Source: CAMLIZ01 sp966212505
GTDB taxonomy: Bacteria; Pseudomonadota; Gammaproteobacteria; Burkholderiales; Burkholderiaceae_C
Assembly (NCBI GenBank): GCA_966212505.1
Contig: CBIHRS010000012.1
Coordinates: forward strand, 1 to 64,000
Length of the DNA: 64,000 nucleotides
Reading direction: 5' to 3'
Both the position numbers and the translations under genes were made by a program. Below are positions 33,080-42,548 of the stretch, one piece after another. Under the pieces are notes generated by a model. The model saw nothing but the letters and a program-made list of their open reading frames with translations. It did not search any database and was not told the DNA's origin. The stretch's first letter is position 1, and each line of letters begins with the position of its first letter.

Positions 33080-36000
33080 GCGTGTTCTCCAGTCATGTCG
33101 GCACCGGCTGCTTCATCGTCCAGCCAGTCGACCTTCTTCATCTTGCGCACCACCACGAACTCGTCGCGGTTGGTGCCGATGGTTCCGTAGTAGTTGAAGC
33201 CGTAGCTCAGCTGCGCGTAGCCGCCGATCATGTGGGTGGGCTTGAGCACCACGCGCGTCACCGAGTTGTGGATGCCGCCGCGCTGGCCGGTGATCTCGGA
33301 GCCCGGCGTGTTCACGATCTTTTCCTGCGCGTGGTACATCAGCACCATGCCGGGGTTCACGCGCTGGCTCACGACCGCACGCGCCGAGATCGCGCCGTTG
33401 ACGTTGTAGAGCTCGATCCAGTCGTTGTCGACGATGCCGGCCTTCTTCGCGTCGTCCTCGCTGATCCACACGCAGGGGCCGCCGCGGTTGAGCGTGAGCA
33501 TCAGCAGGTTGTCGCTGTAGGTCGAGTGGATGCCCCACTTCTGGTGCGGCGTGATGAAGTTGAGCACCACCTCCTTCTCGCCGTTGGGCTTGAGGCCCTG
33601 CACCACGTCGATGGTCTTCAGGTCGACCGGCGGCCGGTAGCTGGTGAAGCCCTCGCCGAAGTTCCGCATCCAGGGGTGGTCCTGGTAGAACTGCTGGCGG
33701 CCGGTGAGCGTGCGCCAGGGGATCAGCTCGTGCACGTTGGTGTAGCCGGCGTTGTAGCTGACCTTCTCGCTCTCGAGCCCGCTCCACGTGGGCGAGCTGA
33801 TGATCTTGCGCGGCTGCGCCTGGATGTCGCGGTAGCGGATCTTCTCGTCTTCGCGGTGCAGCGCCAGGTGGGCATGCTCGCGGCCGGTCTGCTTGCTCAA
33901 CGCATCCCAGGCCTTCACCGCCACATGGCCGTTGGTCTCGGGCGCCAGCATCATCACGACCTCGGCCGCATCGATGTCGGTCTCGATCCTCGGCCGGCCC
34001 TGGCTCACGCCCGGCTCCTGCACGAAGCCGTTGAGCTCGCCGAGCTGCTGCACCTCGTCGTCGGTATTCCAGTTGATGCCCTTGCCGCCGTTGCCCAACT
34101 TGTTCATCAAGGGGCCGAGCGAGGTGAAGCGCTTGAAGGTGTTGGGATAGTCGCGCTCGACCACCGCGATGTTGGGCGCGGTCTTGCCGGGAATCAGGTC
34201 GACCTCGCCGCGCTTCCAGTCCTTCACGTCGAAGGGCTGGGCCAGCTCGGCCGGCGTGTCGTGCATCAACGGCGACATCACCACCTCTTTTTCCACGCCG
34301 AGGTGGCCCACGCACACTTCGCTGAACTTCTTCGCGAAGCCCTTGTAGATCTCCCAGTCGCTGCGGGCCTGCCACGCCGGATCCACCGCCGCGCTGAGCG
34401 GGTGGATGAACGGGTGCATGTCGCTGGTGTTGAGGTCGTTCTTCTCGTACCAGGTGGCCGTGGGCAGCACGATGTCGGAATAAAGACACGTGGTGCTCAT
34501 GCGGAAGTCGAGCGTGACCAGGAGGTCGAGCTTGCCTTCGGGCGCCTTGTCGTGCCACACCACCTCGTCGGGCTTGGCCTCGTCCTTGCCGAGATCCTTG
34601 CCCTGCACGCCATGGCTGGTGCCCAGCAGGTGCTTGAGGAAGTATTCGTGCCCCTTGCCCGACGAGCCCAGGATGTTGGAGCGCCACACGAACATGTTGC
34701 GCGGCCAGTTGTCGGGATGGTCGGGATCTTCGCAGCTGAGCTTCAGCGATCCGTTCTTCAGGCTGTCGACGACGTACTGCTTCACGTCGCCTCCCTTGGC
34801 GTCCTTCACCACCTGCAGCGGGTTGCGCTGCAGCTGCGGCGCGCTCGGCAGCCAGCCCATGCGCTCGGCGCGCACGTTGTAGTCGATCATGCTGCCGCCG
34901 AAGGTGGTCTTGTCGGCCAGCGGCGACAGCACCTCGTCGACGCCCAGCTTCTCGTAGCGCCACTGGTCGGTGTGGGCATAGAAGAAGCTGGTGCTGTTCT
35001 GCTGGCGCGGCGGGCGCAGCCAGTCGAGCGCGAAGGCCAGCGCGGTCCAGCCGGTCTGCGGGCGCAGCTTCTCCTGGCCCACGTAGTGGGCCCAGCCGCC
35101 GCCGCTCTGCCCGATGCAGCCGCACAGCATCAGCATGTTGATGATGCCGCGGTAGTTCATGTCGCAGTGGTACCAGTGGTTCATCGCCGCGCCGATGATC
35201 ACCATGCTCTTGCCGTGCGTCTTGTCGGCGTTGTCGGCGAACTGGCGCGCCACGGTGATGATCTGGTCGCGCGGCGTGCCGGTGATCTTCTCGGCCCAGG
35301 CCGGCGTGTAGGGCTTGTTGTCGGCATACGACTGCGGGCAGTCGTCGCCGGCGAAGCCGCGATCGATGCCGTAGTGCGCCGACATCAGGTCGAACACGGT
35401 GGCCACCAGCGCGGTCTTCGGCTGGCCGTCTTCCTCGAGCAGCAGCTTCACCGCCGGCACCTGGCGCACCAGCACGTCGGCCTGCTTGTTGGCCGTGAAC
35501 TGCGGCGACTCGATGCCGCCGAAATACGGGAAGCCGACGGCAGCCAGTTCATGCGCCTGCTCGCCGCATTCGTTCTCCAGCACCGAGAGCTTCAGCTGCA
35601 CGTCGTTGCCGTGGCGGGCCTCCTTGTTCTCGAGGTTCCACTTGCCCTGGTCGGGGCCGCCCTCGGGGCCCCAGCGGAAGCCGATCGCGCCGTTGGGTAG
35701 CACGGCCTTGCCGCTGGCATCGAAGCCCACGGTCTTCCACTCGGGGTTGTTCTGCTGGCCCAGCTTGCCGTGGAAGTCGCTGGCGCGCAGGTAGCGGCCG
35801 GGCACCATCACGCGGCGGCCATCGGGCAGCGTCTGCTCCTCGAGCACCACCAGCAGCGGCAGGTCGGTGTAGCGGCGCGCGTAGTCGTCGAAGTAGGCCG
35901 AACGCTTCTCGAAGTAGTGTTCCTTCAGGATCACGTGGCCCATCGCCATCGCGATCGCGGCATCGGTGCCCTGCTTGGGGTGCAGCCACAGGTCGGCCAG

Positions 36001-36867
36001 CTTGGCGACCTCGGAGTAGTCGGGCGTCACCGCCACCGTCTTCGCGCCCTTGTAGCGCACCTCGGTGAAGAAGTGCGCATCGGGCGTGCGCGTCTGCGGC
36101 ACGTTGGAGCCCCAGGCGATGATGTAGGTGGAGTTGTACCAGTCGGCCGATTCGGGCACGTCGGTCTGCTCGCCCCAGGTCTGCGGGCTGCTGGGCGGCA
36201 GGTCGCAGTACCAGTCGTAGAAGCTCATGCACACGCCGCCGATGAGGCTGAGGTAGCGGCTGCCCGCGGCATAGCTCACCATGCTCATCGCCGGGATGGG
36301 CGAGAAGCCGATGATGCGGTCGGGGCCGTGCTGCTTGATCGTGTAGACGTTGGCCGCCGCCACGATCTCGTTCACCTCGTCCCAGCTCGAGCGCACGAAG
36401 CCGCCGAGGCCGCGCTGCTTTTGATAGTCGGACCGCTTGGCTTCGTCCTCGACGATCGAGGCCCAGGCATCGACCGGGCTCTTGTTCAGCCGCGCCGCGC
36501 GCCAGTGCTTCAGCAGCCGGCCGCGCACCATCGGGTACTTCACGCGGTTGGCGCTGTAGAGGTACCAGCTGTAGCTCGCACCGCGGGCGCAGCCGCGCGG
36601 CTCATGGTTGGGCAGGTCCCAGCGGGTTCGCGGGTAGTCGGTCTGCTGCGTCTCCCAGGTGACGATGCCGCCCTTGACGTAGATCTTCCACGAGCACGAG
36701 CCGGTGCAGTTGACGCCATGCGTCGAGCGCACGATCTTGTCGTGCTGCCAGCGGGCGCGGTAGGCGTCCTCCCAGGTGCGGTCTTCGCCGGTCGCCACGC
36801 CATGGCCTTCGGAGAAGCTCTCCTTGGGCTGGGCGAAGAAGGTCAGGCGGTCTAGAAAATGGCTCAT
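33076..36867 (-). CDS. narG: Respiratory nitrate reductase alpha subunit NarG
   Basis: A 1263-aa molybdo-bis(MGD) catalytic subunit, on the cytoplasmic side. The N-terminal Fe-S site is intact: HGVNCTGSCSW with His, Cys and Cys (about 49-60) and a further Cys in PRGCARGASYSW. The Mo-ligand Asp region YNSTYIIAWGSNVPQTRTPD (about 243-262) is present. Length compares with E. coli NarG (1247). The large antisense reading frames inside it are composition artefacts. Confidence 0.99.
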   Translation of the reverse strand: MSHFLDRLTFFAQPKESFSEGHGVATGEDRTWEDAYRARWQHDKIVRSTHGVNCTGSCSWKIYVKGGIVTWETQQTDYPRTRWDLPNHEPRGCARGASYSWYLYSANRVKYPMVRGRLLKHWRAARLNKSPVDAWASIVEDEAKRSDYQKQRGLGGFVRSSWDEVNEIVAAANVYTIKQHGPDRIIGFSPIPAMSMVSYAAGSRYLSLIGGVCMSFYDWYCDLPPSSPQTWGEQTDVPESADWYNSTYIIAWGSNVPQTRTPDAHFFTEVRYKGAKTVAVTPDYSEVAKLADLWLHPKQGTDAAIAMAMGHVILKEHYFEKRSAYFDDYARRYTDLPLLVVLEEQTLPDGRRVMVPGRYLRASDFHGKLGQQNNPEWKTVGFDASGKAVLPNGAIGFRWGPEGGPDQGKWNLENKEARHGNDVQLKLSVLENECGEQAHELAAVGFPYFGGIESPQFTANKQADVLVRQVPAVKLLLEEDGQPKTALVATVFDLMSAHYGIDRGFAGDDCPQSYADNKPYTPAWAEKITGTPRDQIITVARQFADNADKTHGKSMVIIGAAMNHWYHCDMNYRGIINMLMLCGCIGQSGGGWAHYVGQEKLRPQTGWTALAFALDWLRPPRQQNSTSFFYAHTDQWRYEKLGVDEVLSPLADKTTFGGSMIDYNVRAERMGWLPSAPQLQRNPLQVVKDAKGGDVKQYVVDSLKNGSLKLSCEDPDHPDNWPRNMFVWRSNILGSSGKGHEYFLKHLLGTSHGVQGKDLGKDEAKPDEVVWHDKAPEGKLDLLVTLDFRMSTTCLYSDIVLPTATWYEKNDLNTSDMHPFIHPLSAAVDPAWQARSDWEIYKGFAKKFSEVCVGHLGVEKEVVMSPLMHDTPAELAQPFDVKDWKRGEVDLIPGKTAPNIAVVERDYPNTFKRFTSLGPLMNKLGNGGKGINWNTDDEVQQLGELNGFVQEPGVSQGRPRIETDIDAAEVVMMLAPETNGHVAVKAWDALSKQTGREHAHLALHREDEKIRYRDIQAQPRKIISSPTWSGLESEKVSYNAGYTNVHELIPWRTLTGRQQFYQDHPWMRNFGEGFTSYRPPVDLKTIDVVQGLKPNGEKEVVLNFITPHQKWGIHSTYSDNLLMLTLNRGGPCVWISEDDAKKAGIVDNDWIELYNVNGAISARAVVSQRVNPGMVLMYHAQEKIVNTPGSEITGQRGGIHNSVTRVVLKPTHMIGGYAQLSYGFNYYGTIGTNRDEFVVVRKMKKVDWLDDEAAGADMTGEHA

Positions 36868-37002
36868 CGAAAGCTCCGGTTCGGTCTCTCTTTTTTCAAG
36901 TGCGGCCAGCTTGCGTGGCGCGCACCAACTCCGTTTGAATGCACCGCCCGGGTGCGTAACAGCGGGTCAACACTCGGTAAACAGCCCGCAACACCGTGAA
37001 GC

Positions 37003-38391
37003 TCAGCACGGCATTTCCGCGTGCTTGCGGCTGTAGTACCACCAGGTGATCAGCACGCAGGTCACGTAGAAGCCGATGAAGCAGTACAGCGCCGCATCCA
37101 CCGAGCCGGTCATCGCGATCGAGGTGCCGTAGCTCTTGGGGATGAAGAAGCCGCCGTAGGCGCCCACCGCTGAGCTGAAGCCGAGCACCGCCGCGGCCTC
37201 CTTGTTCGCATCCTTGACCGCTTGTTCCTGTGCCGCCTTCGGCTGGCCGGCCACTTCGCGCTGACGCTCGGTGAGGAAGATGATCGGGATCATCCGGAAG
37301 GTCGAGCCGTTGCCGATGCCCGCGGTGGCGAACAGCACCAGGAACGAGGCGAGGAAACCGTTGAAGTTGCCGCCCTGCCCGCCGTGCGGCATGAACTGCA
37401 GCACCGCCAGCACGCCCAGCGCCATCGCGATGAAGTTCCAGAAGGTCACGCGGGCGCCGCCCATCTTGTCGGCCAGCCAGCCGCCCACCGGCCGCACCAG
37501 CGCGCCGACCAGGGGGCCGAGCCAGGCATAGCTGAGCGCGTTGACGCCCGGGAACTGGCTCTTGATCAGCAGCGGGAAGCCCGCCGAGTAGCCGATGAAG
37601 CTGCCGAAGGTGCCGAGGTAGAGCCAGCACATCAGCCAGTTGTGCTTGCGCTTGAAGATCACCGCCTGGTCGGCGAACGAGGCCTTGGCCTCGGCCAGGT
37701 CGTTCATCCAGAACCAGGCGGCCAGCGCGCTGAGGATGATGAATGGCACCCACACGTAGCCCGCGTTCTGCAGCCACATCGCGGTGGTCTTGCCGGCCTT
37801 CATCACCACCTGCGCCTCGCCGCCCCAGCTGCCGAAGGCGCCGGCGGTGATGACCAGCGGCACGACGAACTGCACGATCGACACGCCGAGGTTGCCCAGG
37901 CCGGCATTGAGGCCCAGTGCGGTGCCCTTCTTCTCCTTCGGGAAGAAGAAGCTGATGTTGCTCATGCTCGAGGCGAAGTTGCCGCCGCCGAAGCCGCACA
38001 GCAGCGCCAGCAGCACGAACACCTCGTAGGGCGTGCCGGGGTTCTGCACCGCCAGGCCGATGCCGGCCGCCGGCAGCAGCAGCGAGGCGGTGGAGATCGC
38101 CGTCCAGCGCCGGCCGCCGAAGATCGGCACCGCGAACGAATAGAAGATGCGCAGCGTGGCACCGCACAGCGCCGGCAGCGAGGCCAGCCAGAACAGCTGG
38201 TTGGTCGAGAACTTGAAGCCCACCGCGGGCAGGTTCACCACCACCACCGACCACACCATCCACACCGCGAACGCAAGCGTCAGCGCGGGAATCGAGATCC
38301 AGAGGTTGCGTTGCGCGATCGACGCGCCCTTGGCACGCCAGAACCCGTCGTCCTCGGGGTTCCAGTGCGCGATCAGAGAGGAAGAAGCCAT
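37003..38391 (-). CDS. narK2: Nitrate/nitrite transporter NarK2 type
   Basis: A 462-aa MFS transporter of the nitrate-nitrite porter family with about 12 helices and a long cytoplasmic loop (about 225-275 and again 340-375). It has the family signature GFGGGNFASSMSNISFFFP (about 132-150) and GLNAGLGNLGVSIVQ. It exports nitrite in exchange for nitrate, or imports nitrate, during respiration. It precedes narG by 135 bp that shows no clear terminator. Confidence 0.9.
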   Translation of the reverse strand: MASSSLIAHWNPEDDGFWRAKGASIAQRNLWISIPALTLAFAVWMVWSVVVVNLPAVGFKFSTNQLFWLASLPALCGATLRIFYSFAVPIFGGRRWTAISTASLLLPAAGIGLAVQNPGTPYEVFVLLALLCGFGGGNFASSMSNISFFFPKEKKGTALGLNAGLGNLGVSIVQFVVPLVITAGAFGSWGGEAQVVMKAGKTTAMWLQNAGYVWVPFIILSALAAWFWMNDLAEAKASFADQAVIFKRKHNWLMCWLYLGTFGSFIGYSAGFPLLIKSQFPGVNALSYAWLGPLVGALVRPVGGWLADKMGGARVTFWNFIAMALGVLAVLQFMPHGGQGGNFNGFLASFLVLFATAGIGNGSTFRMIPIIFLTERQREVAGQPKAAQEQAVKDANKEAAAVLGFSSAVGAYGGFFIPKSYGTSIAMTGSVDAALYCFIGFYVTCVLITWWYYSRKHAEMPC

Positions 38392-38419
38392 CGTGTGCTC
38401 CTTGTGAGTTGATAGGGAA

Positions 38420-39694
38420 TCAGGCAGCGGCCGCTTGGTGGCCCATCAGGGGCGCGCGCCGCACTTCGGTGAAGTACATCCAGATCAGCGAGACCCACAC
38501 CACGCCGTACATCAGCATGAAAGCGCTGGAGCGGATGCCGGTGAGGTCGAGCAAGGCGCCGAACATGATCGGCAGCACGAAGCCGCCCAGGCCGCCGGCC
38601 AGGCCGACGATGCCGCTGATGGCGCCGATGTTCTTCGGGTATTCGTCGCTGATGTACTTGAAGACGCTGGCCTTGCCGAACGCGAAGGCCACGCCTAGAG
38701 CCGCCATCAGCGCGGTGAAGCCGTAGACGTTGAGGCCGATGTGGAAGGTGCGCGCACCGTTGACGGTAACCACCGTGAAATCGGTCTGCGGATAGCTCAG
38801 CAGGAACAGGCAGATCCAGCTCACCCACATCACCCACCAGGTGACGCTGTGCGCGCCGTACTTGTCCGACAGCCAGCCGCCGATCGCGCGCAGCACGCCG
38901 CCGGGCAGCGAGAAGCAGGCGGCCAGCAGTGCGGCCACGCGGATGTCGAGCCCGTATTCGCCGACGTAGTACTGCACCATCCACAGGCTCAGTGCCACAT
39001 AGCCGCCGAACACGATGCTGTAGTACTGGCAGTACTTCAGCACCTTCGGGTCCTTCAGCGCCTTGAGTTGGTCGGTGAACTTGACGTTGCTGGGCACCAG
39101 GTGCGCCGGATCGCTGGCGCTGAACATCCAGAACAGGATCACGGTGCCCAGCATCACCGCGGCATACACCTGCGGCACCATGGTCCAGCCGAAGGCCACC
39201 ACGAGCGCCGGCGCCACGAACTTGTTGACCGCGGCGCCGGAGTTGCCGGCACCGTAGACGCCCATCGCGAAGCCCTGCTTGTTCTTCGGGAACCAGCGCG
39301 CCACATACGGCGTGCCCACCGAGAACGAACCGCCGGCCAGGCCGACGAACAGGCCGATCGCGAGGAAGTGCCAGTACTGCGTGGCATGGCCCATCAGCCA
39401 GATCGCTGGCACCGTGCAGGCCATCAGCAGCGTCATCACGATGCGGCCGCCGAAGCGGTCGGTCCAGATGCCCAGCGGCACGCGGATCAGCGAACCGGTG
39501 AGCACCGGCGTGGCGGTGAGCAGGCCGAACTCAGTGGCGTTGAGGCCGAGCGATTTCTTGATCGGGATGCCGATCACGCCGAACATCATCCAGACCATGA
39601 AGCACACGGTGAAAGCCAGCGTGCTCACGATCAGCACCGACAGCGCCTGGCGGCTGCGTTGCGGTGTACCGGGGGTTGCAGGGGCGGGAGCCAT
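38420..39694 (-). CDS. narK1: Nitrate/proton symporter NarK1 type
   Basis: A 424-aa MFS transporter with the NNP signature GLAGGSFSVGTPYVARWFP (about 140-158) and GVYGAGNSGAAVNKF. The two-gene narK1-narK2 arrangement is typical of denitrifying Burkholderiales, where K1 is thought to be the proton-coupled nitrate importer. Start ATG 39694 is preferred over 39718 because AAAGGAG sits 8 bp before it. First gene of the nar operon, 28 bp from narK2. Confidence 0.92.
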   Translation of the reverse strand: MAPAPATPGTPQRSRQALSVLIVSTLAFTVCFMVWMMFGVIGIPIKKSLGLNATEFGLLTATPVLTGSLIRVPLGIWTDRFGGRIVMTLLMACTVPAIWLMGHATQYWHFLAIGLFVGLAGGSFSVGTPYVARWFPKNKQGFAMGVYGAGNSGAAVNKFVAPALVVAFGWTMVPQVYAAVMLGTVILFWMFSASDPAHLVPSNVKFTDQLKALKDPKVLKYCQYYSIVFGGYVALSLWMVQYYVGEYGLDIRVAALLAACFSLPGGVLRAIGGWLSDKYGAHSVTWWVMWVSWICLFLLSYPQTDFTVVTVNGARTFHIGLNVYGFTALMAALGVAFAFGKASVFKYISDEYPKNIGAISGIVGLAGGLGGFVLPIMFGALLDLTGIRSSAFMLMYGVVWVSLIWMYFTEVRRAPLMGHQAAAA

Positions 39695-39849
39695 GGAGTC
39701 ACTCCTTTTCTTCTCCATGGCATGAACTATCGAATTCCGGGGCCGGCGCGAACATCCTTCCGCAGGGCGCGGCGGGCCGGCGGAAGAACGATGCCGGCTC
39801 GGCCCGGCATCCTCCTGAAGAACTACCCCGGGCGGCGGATGCCGCGGCT

Positions 39850-39863
39850 TTGCGCGAGGTCAA
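39850..39863. promoter_or_regulatory. FNR/Dnr-type box upstream of narK1
   Basis: TTGCGCGAGGTCAA, matching the ubiU-side box (TTGCG-N4-GTCAA). It sits 156 bp from narK1 and 66 bp from the divergent DUF2164 gene. For narK1 it implies a 5' leader of roughly 120 nt. Confidence 0.6.
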
Positions 39864-39928
39864 GCCGGGAGACAGGAAAACGATGCTGGGCCCGGACCGA
39901 TACTCTCCGTTCCGACTCAGGAGCACCC

Positions 39929-40201
39929 ATGACCATCGAGATCTCCAAAGAGGCCCGCAAGGAAGCCATCGCGTCGATCGAGCGCTACTTCGAGCAGAAC
40001 ATGGACGAGCCCATCGGCAACATCGCAGCCGGCGGCTTGTTGTCGTTCTTCATCGAGGAGATCGGCCCGCTGATCTACAACAAGGCCGTGGCCGACGTGC
40101 AGGAGCGGCTGCAGGCGCGCATCATGGAACTCGACATCGAGGTGCACGAAGACGAGTTCCAGTACTGGCGCAAGTTCGATCGGCAGCGCAAGGGCAAGTG
40201 A
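39929..40201 (+). CDS. DUF2164 family protein
   Basis: A 90-aa protein of the DUF2164 family: IEISKEARKEAIASIERYF (about 3-21) and GNIAAGGLLSFFIEEIGPLI (about 29-48), ending in a charged helix. Function unknown. It lies divergent from narK1 and shares the intergenic FNR-type box. RBS CAGGAG upstream of the ATG. Confidence 0.85.
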   Translation: MTIEISKEARKEAIASIERYFEQNMDEPIGNIAAGGLLSFFIEEIGPLIYNKAVADVQERLQARIMELDIEVHEDEFQYWRKFDRQRKGK

Positions 40202-40248
40202 GCCCGTCGAACGGGCCGAGAATCCACAGTCCCGCCACAGGAGTGCTT

Positions 40249-40674
40249 ATGCGCATCTCAGGAAGCTGCCACTGCAGGAACATCTCGTTCAGGCTCGACT
40301 GGACGCCCGAGCCGAGCGAGATCCCGGCCCGGGCCTGCACCTGCTCGTTCTGCGTCAAGCATGGCGGCGTGTGGACCTCGTGCCCCACTGGATCGCTGGA
40401 GATCGGCATCCAGGACCGGTCGCTGCTGTCGGTCTACGCATTCGGCACGCACACGGCCGATTTCCACGTCTGCAGCCGCTGCGGCGTCGTGCCGGTCGTC
40501 ACCTGTCGGCTCGACGGGCAGCTCCACGCCGTGGTCAACGTGAACGCCTTCGAAGGCGTGGACGCCTCGCTGCTGAGGCATGCTTCCGCCACCTTCGAAG
40601 GCGAGGACCAGGCGGCACGGCTCGCGCGCCGCAAGCGCAACTGGATCGCGGAGGTCAGGTATGTCGATGGCTGA
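40249..40674 (+). CDS. GFA (glutathione-dependent formaldehyde-activating) family protein
   Basis: A 141-aa Zn-binding protein of the GFA fold, with cysteines in GSCHCRNISF (about 5-14), CTCSFCVKHGG (about 30-40) and CSRCGVVPV (about 76-84). The family includes S-hydroxymethylglutathione synthase relatives but most members have no known reaction. Ends overlapping the GNAT gene (starts 40661). Confidence 0.85.
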   Translation: MRISGSCHCRNISFRLDWTPEPSEIPARACTCSFCVKHGGVWTSCPTGSLEIGIQDRSLLSVYAFGTHTADFHVCSRCGVVPVVTCRLDGQLHAVVNVNAFEGVDASLLRHASATFEGEDQAARLARRKRNWIAEVRYVDG

Positions 40675-41149
40675 GGCGGCTGGCCTCGTGATCCGGCCGG
40701 CCACGGCGGCCGATGCCGAAGCGATGTTCGCGCTGCACCGGCGCTCGGTGCTGTCGCTGTGCCGCGCGGCCTACGATCCGCAGCAGCTCGACGCCTGGTT
40801 CTTCGAGCGCTCGCCCGCGATCTACGGGCCGGGGCTGGCCGCCGGCCAGATCCACGTGGCGTGCCGCGGCGATGCGATCCTCGGCTTCGTCGGTGCCGAG
40901 CCCGGTGAGGTGACGCTGCTGTTCGTCGATCCCGAAGCGGCCGGCTCCGGCATCGGCAAGGCCTTGTTCGAATTCGGCCTCGATGCAGCCCGCCTGGGGC
41001 ATGCGGGGCCGCTGCGCGTGGTCGCCACCCGCAACTCGCAACGGTTCTATGAACGCCACGGTTTCGTGGAGGTGGGGCGCGATGCGATCGAACGCGGGGA
41101 GCCGATCGTCCGCATCGAGGTCATCGAGATGAGGGAGCGGGCTTCATGA
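40661..41149 (+). CDS. GNAT family N-acetyltransferase
   Basis: A 162-aa acetyltransferase: VTLLFVDPEAAGSGIGKALF (about 84-103), with the acetyl-CoA-binding G-S-G-I-G-K loop, and SQRFYERHGFVEVGRD. Its stop overlaps the start of the PARG-like gene by 4 bp (ATGA), so the two are translationally coupled. Substrate unknown. ATG 40661; ATG 40667 is an alternative. Confidence 0.85.
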   Translation: MSMAEAAGLVIRPATAADAEAMFALHRRSVLSLCRAAYDPQQLDAWFFERSPAIYGPGLAAGQIHVACRGDAILGFVGAEPGEVTLLFVDPEAAGSGIGKALFEFGLDAARLGHAGPLRVVATRNSQRFYERHGFVEVGRDAIERGEPIVRIEVIEMRERAS

Positions 41150-41994
41150 GTCGAGCGCAGCGAGCCGAGATCGCGAAACAAACCATGGCCATACTCGAGG
41201 CTGGCCACTATCTGTTGCCGGACGGCCGGCGCATCGACATCGCCGCCCAGCTGAACGGCTGCGTCGAGGCCACCCAGCTGTTGCAGCCGGAGGATCTGGC
41301 CTCTGTCATGGACCAGGTTGCGGCACAACCCGGCACCGGGGCGGGGGTCCGCATCGAAGTAGCCAACGAGACCACGCTTGCAGGCATCACCCGGCTGCTC
41401 TCGGAAGCAGACGGCCCGGTGGCGGCCTTGAATTTCGCCTCGGCCAAGAACCCTGGCGGCGGCTTTCTCGGTGGAAGCCAGGCACAGGAAGAATCGCTGG
41501 CGCGCAGCTCCGGGCTGCACAGTTCCTTGATGAAGGCCTGGCCCTACTACGAGCAGCATCGCGCCAGCCCATCGGCGCTGTACACCGACGCCATGATCCT
41601 CAGCCCCGGCTGCCCGGTGTTCAGGGATGACAGCGGCGCACTGCTCGACGAGCCGCAACAGGTGAGCTTCATCTCCAGTGCCGCGCCGAACGCAGGCGCG
41701 GTCCGCGAGAACCAGCCTGACGAGGCGCCGCTCATTCCCCGCGTGCTGCGCCGACGCGCCGAATACGTGCTGGCCCTGGCTGCGTCGCGTGGGTATCGCC
41801 ACCTCGTGCTCGGCGCCTGGGGATGCGGCGTGTTCCGCAACGATCCGTCGATGGTGGCCGAGGCCTTCGGTTCGCTGCTGCGCAGCCCTGCATGGTCAGG
41901 GCGGTTCGAATGCATCCGCTTCTCGGTCTTCGATACATCGCCCAGCGCCGAGGTGTTCGGCGCATTCAGCGCCGCGCTGGATCCCGGCCGCTGA
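41146..41994 (+). CDS. Bacterial-type poly(ADP-ribose) glycohydrolase (TIGR02452/DUF2263-like)
   Basis: A 282-aa macrodomain-like enzyme. The PARG catalytic signature GGG-X6-8-QEE is visible as NPGGGFLGGSQAQEESLARS (about 101-120), with AAPNAGAVRENQP and LGAWGCGVFRNDPSMVAEAF (about 222-241) forming the rest of the ADP-ribose pocket. It would remove (poly)ADP-ribose from proteins or ADP-ribosylated substrates. Coupled to a GNAT gene. It is one of two ADP-ribose hydrolases in the window. Confidence 0.88.
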   Translation: MSRAQRAEIAKQTMAILEAGHYLLPDGRRIDIAAQLNGCVEATQLLQPEDLASVMDQVAAQPGTGAGVRIEVANETTLAGITRLLSEADGPVAALNFASAKNPGGGFLGGSQAQEESLARSSGLHSSLMKAWPYYEQHRASPSALYTDAMILSPGCPVFRDDSGALLDEPQQVSFISSAAPNAGAVRENQPDEAPLIPRVLRRRAEYVLALAASRGYRHLVLGAWGCGVFRNDPSMVAEAFGSLLRSPAWSGRFECIRFSVFDTSPSAEVFGAFSAALDPGR

Positions 41995-42009
41995 AACCGC
42001 GACACAGAT

Positions 42010-42474
42010 TCACTCGACGATCAACCGCCGCGCCCCAGGCCCTTGGGTCGACAGCTTGTCGCCCGGATTGCGCAGCTTGCAGCGGTCGAGCGACAGGCAG
42101 CCGCAGCCGATGCAGTCGTCGAGCGTGTCGCGCAGCTTCTTCAGCTGGGCGATGCGCTGGTCGAGTTCGGCCCGCCAGGCGGCCGACAGGCGCGCCCAGT
42201 CGTCACGGTCGGGTGCGCGGCCGGCGGGCAGCGTGGCCAGCGCTTCAGCGATCTCGCCGAGCGGGATGCCCACGCGCTGGGCGACGCGGATGAAGGCCAC
42301 GCGGCGCAGCACGCCGCGCGGATAGCGCCGCTGGTTGCCCTCGGTGCGCAAGCTGCCGATCAGGCCCTTGGCTTCGTAGAAGTGCAGCGTCGACACCGCG
42401 ACTCCGCTGCGGCGCGCGACCTCGCCCACGCTCAGCATCACCGGCGGGCCGCCGTCCTCCAGCGTCTTGTCCAT
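42010..42474 (-). CDS. soxR: Redox-sensitive transcriptional activator SoxR
   Basis: A 154-aa MerR-family regulator. HTH at about 15-50 (LSVGEVARRSGVAVSTLHFY), a dimerisation helix, and the [2Fe-2S] site CIGCGCLSLDRC (about 124-135). When its cluster is oxidised by redox-cycling compounds it activates the divergent promoter. Length equals E. coli SoxR (154). ATG 42474. Confidence 0.96.
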   Translation of the reverse strand: MDKTLEDGGPPVMLSVGEVARRSGVAVSTLHFYEAKGLIGSLRTEGNQRRYPRGVLRRVAFIRVAQRVGIPLGEIAEALATLPAGRAPDRDDWARLSAAWRAELDQRIAQLKKLRDTLDDCIGCGCLSLDRCKLRNPGDKLSTQGPGARRLIVE

Positions 42475-42494
42475 GCAGCACCTCGAGATTCCGC

Positions 42495-42525
42495 TTGACC
42501 TCAACTTTACTTGAGGTTTTAGAGT
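42495..42525 (+). promoter_or_regulatory. SoxR-type promoter
   Basis: The 18-bp palindrome CCTCAACTTTACTTGAGG (42499-42516) lies between -35 TTGACC (42495-42500) and -10 TAGAGT (42520-42525), separated by 19 bp. The overlong spacer is the hallmark of MerR/SoxR-controlled promoters. It drives the monooxygenase gene at 42549. Confidence 0.88.
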
Positions 42526-42548
42526 CGAATCCCGAAAGGAAACACACC

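Noticed and set aside
33082..35700. A very long plus-strand open frame (872 codons) opposite narG
   Set aside because: It is antisense to a certain narG, is rich in His, Arg and Ala, and has no domain. Long antisense frames are expected at this G+C content.
36868..37002. Hairpin GCACC-GCCCG-GGTGC upstream of narG
   Set aside because: Short, no T tract, and no reason to think transcription stops between narK2 and narG.
38392..38419. TTGATAGGGAATCAG before narK2 as another FNR box
   Set aside because: The half sites are separated by five bases, not four, and the gap to narK1 is only 28 bp, so a separate promoter is doubtful.
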